Source: an uncultured Tateyamaria sp.
Lineage (GTDB): Bacteria; Pseudomonadota; Alphaproteobacteria; Rhodobacterales; Rhodobacteraceae
Direction: 5' to 3'
Length of the DNA stretch: 64,000 nt
NCBI RefSeq assembly: GCF_947504105.1
Contig: NZ_CANNGP010000002.1
Location: 1 to 64,000, forward strand
The notes beneath the pieces are model-generated. The model saw nothing but the letters and a program-made list of their open reading frames with translations. It was not told the DNA's origin and searched no databases. The position numbers were made by a program, and so were the translations under genes. Numbering within the stretch: position 1 is the stretch's first letter; every line of letters begins with the position of its first letter. Positions 44,307 through 54,094 of the stretch are shown one piece after another.

Positions 44307-45488
44307 ATGACCCAAGACATCGTACTTCTGGACGGCGCACGCACAGCCATCGGCACCTTTGGCGGATCGCTTGCAGGCACCACACCCATTGACCTTGGCA
44401 CCGTGGCCGCAAAGGCGGCACTTGAACGGTCGGGAGTCGAGGGCGGACAGATCGGCCATGTCGCCTTTGGTCATGTGATCAACACCGAACCACGGGACAT
44501 GTACCTGAGCCGCGTCGCAGCCATGCAAGCAGGCGTGCCCGACACGACCCCGGCCATGAATGTGAACCGTCTCTGCGGGTCAGGTGTTCAGGCCATTGTG
44601 TCGGTGATTCAGTCTCTAATGCTGGGCGATGCCGACTTTGGCCTTGCGGGCGGGGCCGAGAATATGTCGCGCTCGCCCTTCATCATCCCCAGCCAGCGTT
44701 GGGGCGCCAAGATGGGGGACGTGAAAACGCTCGACATGATGCTGGGTGCACTGAATTGCCCCTTTGGCACTGGGCATATGGGCGTGACGGCCGAGAACGT
44801 GGCAGCGGAACACGGTATCTCTCGTGACGATCAGGATAGCTTTGCCATGCAAAGCCAGGAGCGTGCGGCAGCCGCCATCGCGGATGGCCGCTTTGCCAGC
44901 CAGATCACGCCGGTCGAAGTGAAGATAAAGCGGGACACCGTTGCTTTTGAAGTCGACGAACATCCCAAAGCGACCAGCATGGACGCGCTGGCCGGTCTGC
45001 GCCCGGTGTTCCAGAAAGACGGGTCGGTCACTGCGGGCAACGCCTCCGGCATCAATGACGGCGCGGGCGCCGTGGTGCTGGCGACCGCCGACGCCGCCGA
45101 GAAGGCAGGCTTGAAACCCAAAGCACGCGTGCTGGGCTATGCCCATGCAGGTGTGCGGCCCGAAGTCATGGGCATCGGCCCCATCCCGGCCGTGCGCAAC
45201 CTGCTGGAGCGCACCGGCTTGTCCGCTAGTGACTTCGATGTCATCGAATCAAATGAGGCGTTTGCCGCACAGGCCTTGGCCGTCTCCAACGATCTCGGCT
45301 TTGATCCCGCCCGCGTGAACCCCAACGGTGGGGCGATTGCTTTGGGTCACCCGGTGGGTGCGACCGGCGCGATCATCACTGTGAAAGCTTTGTATGAGCT
45401 GGAGCGGATTGGCGGGTCCAAAGCGCTGATCACCATGTGCATTGGCGGCGGCCAAGGGATTGCATTGGCGATTGAACGGATTGTCTGA
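44307..45488 (+). CDS. Acetyl-CoA acetyltransferase (thiolase)
   Basis: A 393-aa thiolase. The acyl-accepting Cys is C90 (NRLCGSGVQ), the catalytic His is in GHPVGATGA and the second Cys in CIGGGQGIA. Length and motifs fit the biosynthetic PhaA/AtoB group, which makes acetoacetyl-CoA for polyhydroxyalkanoate or ketone metabolism. GGGAGG precedes the ATG. No phaB neighbour is seen, so the exact pathway is open. Confidence 0.9.
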   Translation: MTQDIVLLDGARTAIGTFGGSLAGTTPIDLGTVAAKAALERSGVEGGQIGHVAFGHVINTEPRDMYLSRVAAMQAGVPDTTPAMNVNRLCGSGVQAIVSVIQSLMLGDADFGLAGGAENMSRSPFIIPSQRWGAKMGDVKTLDMMLGALNCPFGTGHMGVTAENVAAEHGISRDDQDSFAMQSQERAAAAIADGRFASQITPVEVKIKRDTVAFEVDEHPKATSMDALAGLRPVFQKDGSVTAGNASGINDGAGAVVLATADAAEKAGLKPKARVLGYAHAGVRPEVMGIGPIPAVRNLLERTGLSASDFDVIESNEAFAAQALAVSNDLGFDPARVNPNGGAIALGHPVGATGAIITVKALYELERIGGSKALITMCIGGGQGIALAIERIV

Positions 45489-45496
45489 GGCAATGG

Positions 45497-45545
45497 CGGA
45501 CTGGGGGCCAACCCCCAGACCCCCGAGGTATTTTCAGCCAGAAGA
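45497..45545 (-). repeat. Dispersed 3'-flank repeat, copy 2 (inverted)
   Basis: Read on the minus strand: CTTCTGGCTGAAAATACCTC, GGGGGTCTGGGGG, TTGGCCCCCAGTCCG. It matches 31951-31998 at nearly every position and sits between the convergent thiolase and ubiB stops. Confidence 0.75.
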
Positions 45546-45548
45546 AGA

Positions 45549-47081
45549 TCAGATCAGTGCTTCGACCAGCAGGGTCAGGCCACCGCCCAACAGCAGGCCA
45601 CCGACAAGCGCCACGGTGATCCAGCGCCAGAAACCACGGCGTTTTGCCGGGGTCGGATTTGACTGCGCGATGAGCGCCTGTTCGACGAGGCGTGGCAAGC
45701 GCGGCCCGAACCGGGTCAGAACGCGCGCCGTGTTGTAGAGATCATTGACCACTGCACGAGGGCCGATGGATTTCTGAATGTAGTCCGTCACGACCGGTGA
45801 CGCGACTTGCCAGATGTTCATGTTGGGATTGAGCGACCGCGCGACCCCTTCGACCACCACCATGGTGCGTTGCAGCAAAATAAGTTCGGTCCGAGTTTCC
45901 ATACCGAAGCGCTCGGTCACTTCGAACAGGTAGGCCAGCAAACGGCCCATCGAGATTTTGGATGCGTCCATACCAAAGATCGGCTCGCCCACCGCGCGCA
46001 GGGCGCGGGCGAATTCATCGACATCCTTGTCGGCAGGCACATAACCGGCTTCGAAGTGTACCTCTGCCACGCGCTTGTAGTCCTTGCGGATGAAACCAAA
46101 AAGGATCTGGGCATAGACCCGGCGGGTGTATTCATCAATGTGCCCCATGATCCCGAAATCATAGGCGATGATATCGCCATTGGGCGCAACCTTGAGGTTG
46201 CCCTGGTGCATGTCGGCGTGGAAATAACCGTCGCGCAGGGCGTGCAGCAGAAACAGCTTCAGGACCCGTTCGCTGAGGTCGACGCGGTTGTGCCCTGCAG
46301 CATCGATGGCTTCATTGTCACCCATGGGGACACCATCCGCCCATTCGAGCGTCATCACCCGGCGACCCGAATACTCCCATCGGATCTTGGGCAGTGTGAA
46401 CCCTTCATCCTTTTCGGTATTGGCCGCGAATTCACCGGCAGCCGAGGATTCGAGGCGCAGGTCCAGTTCGCCCTGCACAACACCGTCGAAATGCGCGATC
46501 ACATCCATCGGCTTGAGGCGACGTGCCCCGGGAGCAAACAGTTCGACAATCTTGGCCGCGAAATAGAAGGCGTCGATGTCCTTCTGGAACGCTTTTTCGA
46601 TGCCGGGGCGCAGGACCTTGACCGCGACGAACCTATCCTCGTCCGCCAGCTTGGCCTTGTGGACCTGCGCGATGGAGGCTGCGGCAACCGGTTCGCTGAA
46701 TTCTGAGAACAGCTTGTCAGTCGACACTCCCAGCTCGCGCTCGACCTCGGCCTTGGCATCAGTGGCCGCGAAGGGGGGAAGCTTGTCTTGCAGAACACGC
46801 AATTGAACAGCCAGTTCGTCACCCACCACGTCAGGTCGGGTCGACAGGATCTGGCCGAACTTAATGTAGGCCGGGCCCAGCGCCGTCAGAGCGCGGATGG
46901 CCGGGGGCATCGACGGATCGCCCTTGTAGCCCAACCAGCGGAAGGGCTTGGCCATGGCCTTGGCGACGAAGCGCAGGACGGGAGGAGCTTCGAAGGCATC
47001 AAGCACCACGTTCATGGCCCCAGCCCGTTCAAGGGTCGCACCCGTACGGATCAGGCGGATAATATTATGCGGGCCCCTCAT
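45549..47081 (-). CDS. ubiB: UbiB-family atypical kinase/ATPase for ubiquinone biosynthesis
   Basis: A 510-aa ABC1/ADCK/UbiB protein. The family KxGQ motif is in GPAYIKFGQILSTRP, followed by AAASIAQVHKA (Ala-rich loop), FHADMHQGNLKV and AYDFGIMG. C-terminal hydrophobic helices anchor it to the inner membrane. It assists ubiquinone synthesis. It is downstream of ubiE in the same direction. Confidence 0.95.
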   Translation of the reverse strand: MRGPHNIIRLIRTGATLERAGAMNVVLDAFEAPPVLRFVAKAMAKPFRWLGYKGDPSMPPAIRALTALGPAYIKFGQILSTRPDVVGDELAVQLRVLQDKLPPFAATDAKAEVERELGVSTDKLFSEFSEPVAAASIAQVHKAKLADEDRFVAVKVLRPGIEKAFQKDIDAFYFAAKIVELFAPGARRLKPMDVIAHFDGVVQGELDLRLESSAAGEFAANTEKDEGFTLPKIRWEYSGRRVMTLEWADGVPMGDNEAIDAAGHNRVDLSERVLKLFLLHALRDGYFHADMHQGNLKVAPNGDIIAYDFGIMGHIDEYTRRVYAQILFGFIRKDYKRVAEVHFEAGYVPADKDVDEFARALRAVGEPIFGMDASKISMGRLLAYLFEVTERFGMETRTELILLQRTMVVVEGVARSLNPNMNIWQVASPVVTDYIQKSIGPRAVVNDLYNTARVLTRFGPRLPRLVEQALIAQSNPTPAKRRGFWRWITVALVGGLLLGGGLTLLVEALI

Positions 47082-47145
47082 GGGTTTGTCCCCGCGGGGA
47101 CACTTGCGCTTAACGCATCTTTAACCACAAGATATTGAAAAATCA

Positions 47146-47892
47146 TCAGATTTTCCACCCGGAGTGTAGGCAGGCGACGCCCATCGTCAGATTGCGGTAC
47201 TTGGCGTTCTCGAAACCGGCATCTCTTATCATGGACAGGAACGTGTCCTGATCCGGGAACTTACGGATGGATTCGACAAGGTACTGGTAGCTGTCGCGGT
47301 CATTCGCGATCATCTGGCCCATGCGCGGGATCACGTTGAAACTGTAGAGGTCATAGAGCTTCTGCATCCCTTCATTCGGCAGCTGGCTGAACTCCAGCAC
47401 CATCAGGCGACCGCCGGGTTTCAGGACGCGATAGGCCTCGGCCAATGCATCCTGCGGGCGGGTCACGTTCCGAATGCCGAAGCTGATCGTATAGACGTCG
47501 AACGTGTTGTCCTCGAACGGCAGGGCCATCGCGTCGCCCACCACCCAATCAAGACTGTCGGCCATCTTGTCCGCCTCGGCCCGCTTGCGGCCTTCGACCA
47601 GCATGGGTTCGGTCAGGTCCAGCACGGTTGCGTGACCGTAACCGGCACGTTTGAGAAACTTGAACGAGATGTCGCCAGTGCCGCCCGCCACATCAAGCAG
47701 CTTTTGACCTGGGCGCGGGACCAGCCAGTCCACCATCGCCTCTTTCCAGATGCGGTGGATGCCGACGCTCATCATGTCGTTCATAATGTCGTATTTGCTG
47801 GCGACCGAGTTGAAGACCCCCTGCACACGCCCGGCCTTTTCCCCCTCGGGAACGGTTTCAAACCCGAAATGCGTGGTTTTGTCATCGGTCAT
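47146..47892 (-). CDS. ubiE: Ubiquinone/menaquinone C-methyltransferase
   Basis: A 248-aa SAM methyltransferase methylating the demethoxy-quinol ring. Motif I is [40 protein letters not shown] and the C-terminal [14 protein letters not shown] are UbiE signatures. It shares a unit with ubiB and is divergent from the mutM side. Confidence 0.96.
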   Translation of the reverse strand: MTDDKTTHFGFETVPEGEKAGRVQGVFNSVASKYDIMNDMMSVGIHRIWKEAMVDWLVPRPGQKLLDVAGGTGDISFKFLKRAGYGHATVLDLTEPMLVEGRKRAEADKMADSLDWVVGDAMALPFEDNTFDVYTISFGIRNVTRPQDALAEAYRVLKPGGRLMVLEFSQLPNEGMQKLYDLYSFNVIPRMGQMIANDRDSYQYLVESIRKFPDQDTFLSMIRDAGFENAKYRNLTMGVACLHSGWKI

Positions 47893-47981
47893 GGGAAGAG
47901 GCGTCTTTCTGTTTTGTCAGGCCTTGTTATAGGCCGCTTCTGGGCATACACAACGTAGCCCTTTTGACGCAGGAGCAGGAG

Positions 47982-48596
47982 ATGTCGCTTAAACGGTCGA
48001 TCTGGCTATTGCTCGGAATATTATCGATTTCTGCGCCAGTCTTTTGGTGGAATGGATCGAACACACCCATTTGGATTGCACTACCAATGATACTGTTCAC
48101 GGTTGGGGCGTTTACAAACTTCCTTTACGCCCTTTTGGATCAAGGGCGGGACACTCCACGCACGCTCTCTGATGGGTCCAAGTTGAGCCGTCTGGGCTGG
48201 GGCGCACGTATCGTCATTTTTGCCGGCGGCGTGCTGTGCTTCGTGAGTGCCACCGCTCTTTTTCTGGTTTGGTACGCAGAACTAACTTTGCTTCGAGCAA
48301 GTGCTTCCTTTTCGATCGGCATATGCGGAGGCTATCTCTTCCTTGTGGGCCTGCGAGCGCATGTACGCTGGGATGATGAAACGATTGCGGCTGTTGGTTT
48401 TGGTGGGTTGCGCCAGCACAAACGTGCATGGAGCAACCTTGCAGATATCATGACCGTCTCAGGCCCATACACTGCGAGTTTGATGTTTCGTGATGGGCAT
48501 GAAATGCCTATCTCAGACTTCTGCGAAGGTCAGAAACACATCCTGATCGCTGCCCGACGAAAGAAAGCCGAATATGCCCGAACTGCCGGAAGTTGA
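47982..48596 (+). CDS. Membrane protein of unknown function between ubiE and mutM
   Basis: A 204-aa protein with about four hydrophobic helices (residues 5-120) and a C-terminal soluble part of about 80 residues. AGGAG precedes the ATG at 47982. Its last 23 bases overlap mutM. Base composition looks lower in GC than in the neighbours, suggesting a later insertion in an otherwise conserved ubiB-ubiE-mutM arrangement. The family is not recognised. Confidence 0.7.
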   Translation: MSLKRSIWLLLGILSISAPVFWWNGSNTPIWIALPMILFTVGAFTNFLYALLDQGRDTPRTLSDGSKLSRLGWGARIVIFAGGVLCFVSATALFLVWYAELTLLRASASFSIGICGGYLFLVGLRAHVRWDDETIAAVGFGGLRQHKRAWSNLADIMTVSGPYTASLMFRDGHEMPISDFCEGQKHILIAARRKKAEYARTAGS

Positions 48597-49425
48597 GACT
48601 GTTCGCCGGGGATTGGCCCCGACGATGGAAGGGGCCGTTGTCGCGCGGGCGGATGTGAATCGGCCTGATCTGCGGTGGCCGTTTCCTGAGAAGATGGCAG
48701 AGCGATTGACCGGGTGCCGTGTGTTGGGGCTGAGGCGGCGGTCGAAATATATTTTGGCCGATCTGGGCAGCGGTGAGACGCTGCTGATCCATCTGGGGAT
48801 GTCGGGGCGGATGCTGGTTTCCGGTGATCCATTGGGCGTGTTTGTGCATGAACATCCGGCACCCGAGAAACACGACCATGTGGTACTGCATATGGACAAT
48901 GGTGCACGCATCACCTTCAACGATCCGCGACGCTTCGGGGCGATGGACCTTTTGGACACAGCCACTGCAGATCAGCACAAGCTGCTGGCTGTCTTAGGGC
49001 CGGAACCGCTGGGTAATGCGTTCAACGAGGATCATCTGATCGCCGCCTTTGAGGGCAAAAACACGCCCGTGAAATCAGCACTTCTGGATCAGAGAATCGT
49101 CGCGGGATTGGGCAACATCTATGTCTGCGAGGCGTTGTACCGGGCGGGCATCTCGCCCGCACGCAAGGCCGGGGGGATTGCAAAACCGCGTGTGGCCGCC
49201 CTTGTCCCGATCATCCGTGACGTGCTGGCCGAAGCGATCGAGGCCGGCGGTTCATCCCTGCGCGATTTCCGTCAAGCCGATGGAGAGCTTGGGTATTTTC
49301 AGCATCGGTTTGATGTTTATGGGCGCGAGGGAGAACCTTGCCGCACCCCGGGGTGTTCCCACGAGGTGACGCGCATTGTGCAGTCAGGGCGGTCGTCTTT
49401 CTACTGCAGGTCGTGCCAATCTTAG
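48574..49425 (+). CDS. mutM: Formamidopyrimidine-DNA glycosylase
   Basis: A 283-aa base-excision repair enzyme removing 8-oxoguanine. The N-terminal catalytic [13 protein letters not shown] is intact; the H2TH region includes [24 protein letters not shown]; and a C-terminal zinc finger has CRTPGC and FYCRSCQ. It overlaps the upstream membrane-protein gene by 23 bases. Confidence 0.97.
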   Translation: MPELPEVETVRRGLAPTMEGAVVARADVNRPDLRWPFPEKMAERLTGCRVLGLRRRSKYILADLGSGETLLIHLGMSGRMLVSGDPLGVFVHEHPAPEKHDHVVLHMDNGARITFNDPRRFGAMDLLDTATADQHKLLAVLGPEPLGNAFNEDHLIAAFEGKNTPVKSALLDQRIVAGLGNIYVCEALYRAGISPARKAGGIAKPRVAALVPIIRDVLAEAIEAGGSSLRDFRQADGELGYFQHRFDVYGREGEPCRTPGCSHEVTRIVQSGRSSFYCRSCQS

Positions 49426-49490
49426 CTTGAAACGGCCCCCGCCCGTGATAAGCGTTACCAACTGAAACACAACAAACCAAAGGCAGACCC

Positions 49491-50267
49491 ATGGCCTATG
49501 AGACGATCATCGTCGAAGTAGAAAACCACATCGCGAAGGTCACCCTGAACCGTCCCGATGCGCTGAATGCCCTGAATGATCAACTGCTGTCGGAACTGGC
49601 CGACGCGCTGGGCGGTTGCCAGGCCAATGACAAGGTGCGCTGCATCGTCATCACCGGGTCGGAAAAGGCATTCGCCGCCGGGGCCGACATCGCGATGATG
49701 AAGGACAAATCTTATACCGAAGTGTTCACCGAGGATCTGTTTGGCCCCGAAACCGACGCCATTGTGCGCGTGCGCAAGCCTATGATTGCTGCCGTCAGCG
49801 GCTATGCGCTGGGCGGTGGCTGCGAGCTGGCGATGATGTGCGATTTCATCATTGCGTCCGACACTGCCAAGTTCGGCCAGCCCGAGATCAACCTGGGCGT
49901 CATGGCAGGCATCGGCGGCACGCAGCGCCTGACCCGTGCTGTGGGCAAGGCCAAGGCGATGGACATGAGCCTGACAGGCCGCTTCATGGACGCGGAAGAA
50001 GCCGAACGGTCCGGACTGGTCAGCCGTGTGGTTCCAGCCAAGAAGCTGATGGACGAAGCGATGAGCGCGGCCGAGAAGATCGCCGAGAAGTCGATGATTT
50101 CCGTTATGGCCGTAAAGGAAGCGGTGAACCGGTCGTTCGAGACACCGCTGCGCGAGGGGCTGCTGTTCGAACGCCGCGTGTTCCATTCGCTCTTTGCCAC
50201 CGAGGACCAGAAGGAAGGCATGACCGCGTTCCTTGAAAAACGCGAAGCGCAATTCCGCGACCGGTAA
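49491..50267 (+). CDS. Enoyl-CoA hydratase
   Basis: A 258-aa crotonase-fold enzyme of fatty acid beta-oxidation. The oxyanion-hole stretch [10 protein letters not shown] and the catalytic region [15 protein letters not shown] plus [19 protein letters not shown] carry both expected glutamates. It sits between mutM and rpsT, a common order in Rhodobacterales. Confidence 0.94.
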   Translation: MAYETIIVEVENHIAKVTLNRPDALNALNDQLLSELADALGGCQANDKVRCIVITGSEKAFAAGADIAMMKDKSYTEVFTEDLFGPETDAIVRVRKPMIAAVSGYALGGGCELAMMCDFIIASDTAKFGQPEINLGVMAGIGGTQRLTRAVGKAKAMDMSLTGRFMDAEEAERSGLVSRVVPAKKLMDEAMSAAEKIAEKSMISVMAVKEAVNRSFETPLREGLLFERRVFHSLFATEDQKEGMTAFLEKREAQFRDR

Positions 50268-50270
50268 GTT

Positions 50271-50303
50271 CCGTGCAGGATGCGGTTACATCATCCTGCA
50301 CGG
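50271..50303. terminator. Perfect 12-bp hairpin between convergent genes
   Basis: CCGTGCAGGATG and CATCCTGCACGG with a 9-base loop, 3 bases after the hydratase stop and 21 before the stop of the small convergent gene. There is no T-run, so it may act as an mRNA end for both sides. Confidence 0.6.
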
Positions 50304-50324
50304 GCTGTCGTTTCATGGTGCACG

Positions 50325-50510
50325 TTATTTTTGGTTGGCGCCCCTGATCAGGCGAAGCGATGCACGGACTTTGCGCCAGTCTTGCGCCTCGTTCATTTTC
50401 CCGGCTTCGATTGCAATCCGTTCGCGTTGCGCAACCTCGGCTTCGGCCTTGTCACCATGGGCGCGATACAGGGCATGCGCATACTGAGAAGTGGCCAAGG
50501 GTTGTGTCAT
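50325..50510 (-). CDS. Small conserved protein of unknown function (61 aa)
   Basis: A 61-aa helical, charged protein (QYAHALYRAHGDKAEAEVAQRE...). The ATG at 50510 has GAGGAC upstream. No domain is recognised and there is no membrane segment. Confidence 0.62.
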   Translation of the reverse strand: MTQPLATSQYAHALYRAHGDKAEAEVAQRERIAIEAGKMNEAQDWRKVRASLRLIRGANQK

Positions 50511-50673
50511 GTCGTCCTCCGTCAGATTCTCGCTATGGTGGACCATAGCACATCGCGACAGCGTTTTCTTGATTCAAAGCAAGTGTACTGGACGGGCCGT
50601 TGACTCTGGTTTGCAAACGGCCTATCTGCGCGGCTTCTGAAACTACCGCACCAATAGATTGGGACGAGATAAA

Positions 50674-50937
50674 ATGGCAAATTCGCCTCAGGCCAAGAAG
50701 CGGGCCCGTCAAAACGAAAAACGCTTCCAAGTGAACAAGGCGCGTCGTTCGCGCATTCGCACATATCTGCGCCAGGTCGAAGAGGCGATTGCCTCGGGTG
50801 ACAAAGACGCGGCATCTGCAGCCCTTAAAGTCGCACAGCCCGAGTTGATGCGTGGCGTCACCAAGGGTGTGTACCACAAGAATACTGCGTCGCGGAAAAT
50901 GTCGCGCTTGTCTGCACGGGTCAAAGCGCTGGGATAA
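50674..50937 (+). CDS. rpsT: 30S ribosomal protein S20
   Basis: An 87-aa basic helical protein of the small ribosomal subunit. [16 protein letters not shown] at the N-terminus and [22 protein letters not shown] at the end are typical. A strong terminator follows. It is adjacent to dnaA as in many Alphaproteobacteria. Confidence 0.97.
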   Translation: MANSPQAKKRARQNEKRFQVNKARRSRIRTYLRQVEEAIASGDKDAASAALKVAQPELMRGVTKGVYHKNTASRKMSRLSARVKALG

Positions 50938-50962
50938 TTCCCCCGTAGCGAGAAGACACAAA

Positions 50963-50990
50963 GCGTCGCATTTTTGCGGCGCTTTTTTTG
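50963..50990 (+). terminator. Terminator of rpsT
   Basis: 8-bp stem GCGTCGCA / TGCGGCGC (one wobble) with a T-rich loop, followed by seven T residues. Confidence 0.92.
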
Positions 50991-51435
50991 TTTTTCCTAT
51001 GAAAACAAGGGTCGCACAGATTCTTTTTTCAGAATCCCTGAGTCAAGTTTTAAGTTCTGTGGACGGCGCGCTCACGAACTTGCTACCAACCTCAGGCGAG
51101 TCGATAGACCGCCTTGGGGGGACAGGCCAGAGATCAACGTGCACGGTACGCATGAGGTGTCTGGGTAGGGGATGGCACATGTGGTCTGAACCGATTTGGT
51201 GCGTGGCCTTTGCCATTGCCCGACCTGTCAAAAATATTTGGTGTGCGGACGGCACGTGCGGAAAACCCGGCTAACACGGGAACGGCATGTGCCAAATCTG
51301 TAAATATCCGAATGGATCAAAGCTACGCCGTTGGCAGTGGCAGTGTTTTGATTGCCTTGAGACTTGGGACGGGCTGATCCGGCGAGCCAATGATCGTCGG
51401 GGGTTTGAAATGGCAGAAGGGATGGTTGTTAGCGC
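50991..51435. other. 445-base region upstream of dnaA
   Basis: No gene is supported. It should hold the dnaA promoter. Scanning by eye found no cluster of TTATCCACA-like DnaA boxes, so an origin here is not supported. Confidence 0.5.
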
Positions 51436-52800
51436 ATGACACAAGAAAAATGGGGACAGCTGAGACAACGGCTGCTCAAGACGGTAGGCCAGAACAACTA
51501 CACAACATGGATCGAGCCACTGCAGTTCAGGGATCTGCAAGATGGCATGGCGATATTTGACGTACCCACGAACTTTATGGGGAACTACGTCAGCCAGAAT
51601 TTCTCGGACCTCATTCTACACGAGCTGAAATCAGAGGATGACAGCATCCGCCGCCTGAGCTTTGCCGTGGCGGCCAACTCGCAAAACCGCCCGTCAGCCG
51701 TCGATACACCCGCGGCTGAACCTGTGATGTCAGCCGCCGGGAGATCAGCCCGCTCTGCATTGTCCGCTGCGCCGCTCGACAAGCGCTTTACCTTTGACAG
51801 CTTCGTTGTCGGCAAACCGAACGAATTGGCCCATGCCGCCGCCAAGCGCGTTGCGGAAGGTGGCCCTGTCACCTTCAACCCGCTGTTTCTGTACGGTGGC
51901 GTCGGCCTTGGTAAGACCCACCTGATGCACGCCATCGCGTGGGAGCTTCAAACCCGCCGTCCGGACCTGAATGTTCTGTACCTGTCTGCCGAACAATTCA
52001 TGTATCGTTTTGTGCAGGCATTGCGCGATCGCAAGATGATGGACTTCAAGGAAATGTTCCGTTCTGTCGACGTGCTGATGGTGGACGATGTCCAATTCAT
52101 CGCGGGCAAGGACAGCACACAGGAAGAGTTCTTTCACACCTTCAATGCACTGGTAGACCAGAACAAGCAGATCATCATCAGCGCTGACCGCGCCCCGGGT
52201 GAGATCAAGGACTTGGAAGAGCGCGTGAAGTCCCGCCTGCAATGCGGGCTGGTCGTTGACCTGCACCCGACCGACTACGAACTGCGTCTTGGCATCCTGC
52301 AGTCGAAAGTCGAACAGCAGATGGCCACCTATCCGGACCTCAAGGTTGAGGATGGTGTGCTCGAGTTCCTGGCCCACCGCATCTCGACCAACGTGCGCGT
52401 TCTCGAAGGTGCGCTGACGCGTTTGTTTGCCTTTGCATCCCTTGTTGGGCGCAAGATCGATATGGACCTGACGCAGGATTGTCTGGCGGACGTGCTGCGC
52501 GCATCCGAGCGCAAGATCACTGTCGAGGAGATCCAGCGCAAAGTGTCCGAGCACTACAACATTCGCCTGTCCGACATGATTGGCCCCAAGCGCCTGCGCG
52601 CCTATGCCCGCCCACGTCAGGTGGCGATGTATCTGGCCAAGCACATGACATCCCGCAGCCTGCCCGAGATTGGCCGCCGCTTCGGCGGACGCGACCACAC
52701 CACTGTCATGCATGGTGTGCGCCGTATCGAAGAGCTGAAGCAGTCGGATGGTCAGATTGCCGAGGATCTGGAGCTGCTGCGCCGGTCGCTCGAGGCATAA
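51436..52800 (+). CDS. dnaA: Chromosomal replication initiator DnaA
   Basis: A 454-aa AAA+ initiator. Domain I is at the N-terminus; the AAA+ core holds Walker A GGVGLGKTH and Walker B VLMVDDVQFIAG; domain IV ends with GGRDHTTVMHGVRRI, the DnaA-box-binding signature. It opens oriC and also acts as a transcription factor. A terminator separates it from dnaN. Confidence 0.98.
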   Translation: MTQEKWGQLRQRLLKTVGQNNYTTWIEPLQFRDLQDGMAIFDVPTNFMGNYVSQNFSDLILHELKSEDDSIRRLSFAVAANSQNRPSAVDTPAAEPVMSAAGRSARSALSAAPLDKRFTFDSFVVGKPNELAHAAAKRVAEGGPVTFNPLFLYGGVGLGKTHLMHAIAWELQTRRPDLNVLYLSAEQFMYRFVQALRDRKMMDFKEMFRSVDVLMVDDVQFIAGKDSTQEEFFHTFNALVDQNKQIIISADRAPGEIKDLEERVKSRLQCGLVVDLHPTDYELRLGILQSKVEQQMATYPDLKVEDGVLEFLAHRISTNVRVLEGALTRLFAFASLVGRKIDMDLTQDCLADVLRASERKITVEEIQRKVSEHYNIRLSDMIGPKRLRAYARPRQVAMYLAKHMTSRSLPEIGRRFGGRDHTTVMHGVRRIEELKQSDGQIAEDLELLRRSLEA

Positions 52801-52820
52801 AGCTGCCGCATTTGAATCAC

Positions 52821-52848
52821 AGGGCGTCCTTTGGGGGCGCCCTTTTTC
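52821..52848 (+). terminator. Terminator of dnaA
   Basis: Stem AGGGCGTCC / GGGCGCCCT (one wobble) followed by TTTTT; 20 bases after the stop codon. Confidence 0.85.
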
Positions 52849-52969
52849 GTTTTCGCGGGCGCCGTGCCTTGACGCCGCCGCGCAGGCACCCGACAAGCAA
52901 TAAAGTGCTTGTGAAGTGCAGCGGTTGGGCTAGTCTGCCCGTCCCGGTGCCAAGGTGGGGAGACGGACC

Positions 52970-54088
52970 ATGAAGATCAGTGTCGAACGCGGTGTGCTGC
53001 TGAAAGCGGTGAGCCAGGCCCAATCCGTGGTCGAGCGTCGCAACACCATTCCGATCCTTGCCAACGTGCTGATCGAAGTCGAAGGGTCTGATGTGACGTT
53101 CCGCGCGACCGATCTGGATATCGAGGTGGTCGACAAGGCCCCCGCCCAAGTGGAACGCGCCGGTGCCACGACGGTAGCCGCGACGACCCTGCACGAGATC
53201 GTGCGCAAACTGCCCGATGGGGCACTTGTCACCTTGACCGCTGATACCGCCGCTGGCCGCTTGACGGTCGAAGCCGGACGCTCGAACTTTTCCCTCGCGA
53301 CCCTGCCCAAGGAAGATTTTCCGGTCATGGCGTCGTCTGAATACGCCTCGAACTTCTCGGTCGACGCGCCAAAGCTGCGCCGCCTGTTCGACAAATCGAA
53401 ATTTGCAATCTCGACCGAAGAGACGCGGTACTACCTAAACGGGGTCTACATGCACATCGCGGATGGCGATGACGGCAAAGCCCTGCGCTGCGTGGCCACC
53501 GACGGCCACCGTCTGGCCCGCATTGACAGCGAATTGCCTGACGGGGCGGCTGACATGCCCGGCGTGATCGTCCCGCGCAAGACCGTGGGTGAGCTGCGCA
53601 AGCTGCTGGACGATGACGACATGAAAATCGCCGTGTCAGTGTCGGAAACCAAAGTACGCTTTGCCACGCCCGACATCACACTGACATCGAAGGTGATCGA
53701 CGGCACTTTCCCGGACTACACGCGCGTCATTCCCGTGGGCAACACCCGCAAGATGGAAGTGGATGCCTCGGATTTTGCAAAGGCTGTGGACCGTGTGGCG
53801 ACCGTATCATCCGAACGCTCGCGTGCGGTGAAGCTGCAACTGGATGAGGACCGGCTGGTTCTGTCCGTGAATGCCCCTGACAGCGGGGCTGCGGAGGAAG
53901 AGTTGGCCGTAGCCTATGGTGACGAGCGGCTCGAGATCGGGTTCAACGCGAAGTACTTGCTTGAGATTGCGTCTCAGGTAGATCGCGAGAACGCGGTCTT
54001 CATGTTCAACTCCTCGGGTGATCCGACTTTGATGCGGGAAGGTACGGATCAATCGGCAGTCTATGTCGTCATGCCGATGCGCGTCTAA
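52970..54088 (+). CDS. dnaN: DNA polymerase III beta subunit (sliding clamp)
   Basis: A 372-aa ring-forming clamp with three repeated domains. The N-terminal MKISVERGVLLKAVSQAQSVVERRNTIPILANVL and the C-terminal YVVMPMRV are typical. The start at 52970 has GGAGAC upstream. Confidence 0.98.
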   Translation: MKISVERGVLLKAVSQAQSVVERRNTIPILANVLIEVEGSDVTFRATDLDIEVVDKAPAQVERAGATTVAATTLHEIVRKLPDGALVTLTADTAAGRLTVEAGRSNFSLATLPKEDFPVMASSEYASNFSVDAPKLRRLFDKSKFAISTEETRYYLNGVYMHIADGDDGKALRCVATDGHRLARIDSELPDGAADMPGVIVPRKTVGELRKLLDDDDMKIAVSVSETKVRFATPDITLTSKVIDGTFPDYTRVIPVGNTRKMEVDASDFAKAVDRVATVSSERSRAVKLQLDEDRLVLSVNAPDSGAAEEELAVAYGDERLEIGFNAKYLLEIASQVDRENAVFMFNSSGDPTLMREGTDQSAVYVVMPMRV

Positions 54089-54094
54089 GAATTC

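Noticed and set aside
51745-52896. 383-codon minus-strand frame opposite dnaA
   Set aside because: Shadow of dnaA; no family resemblance.
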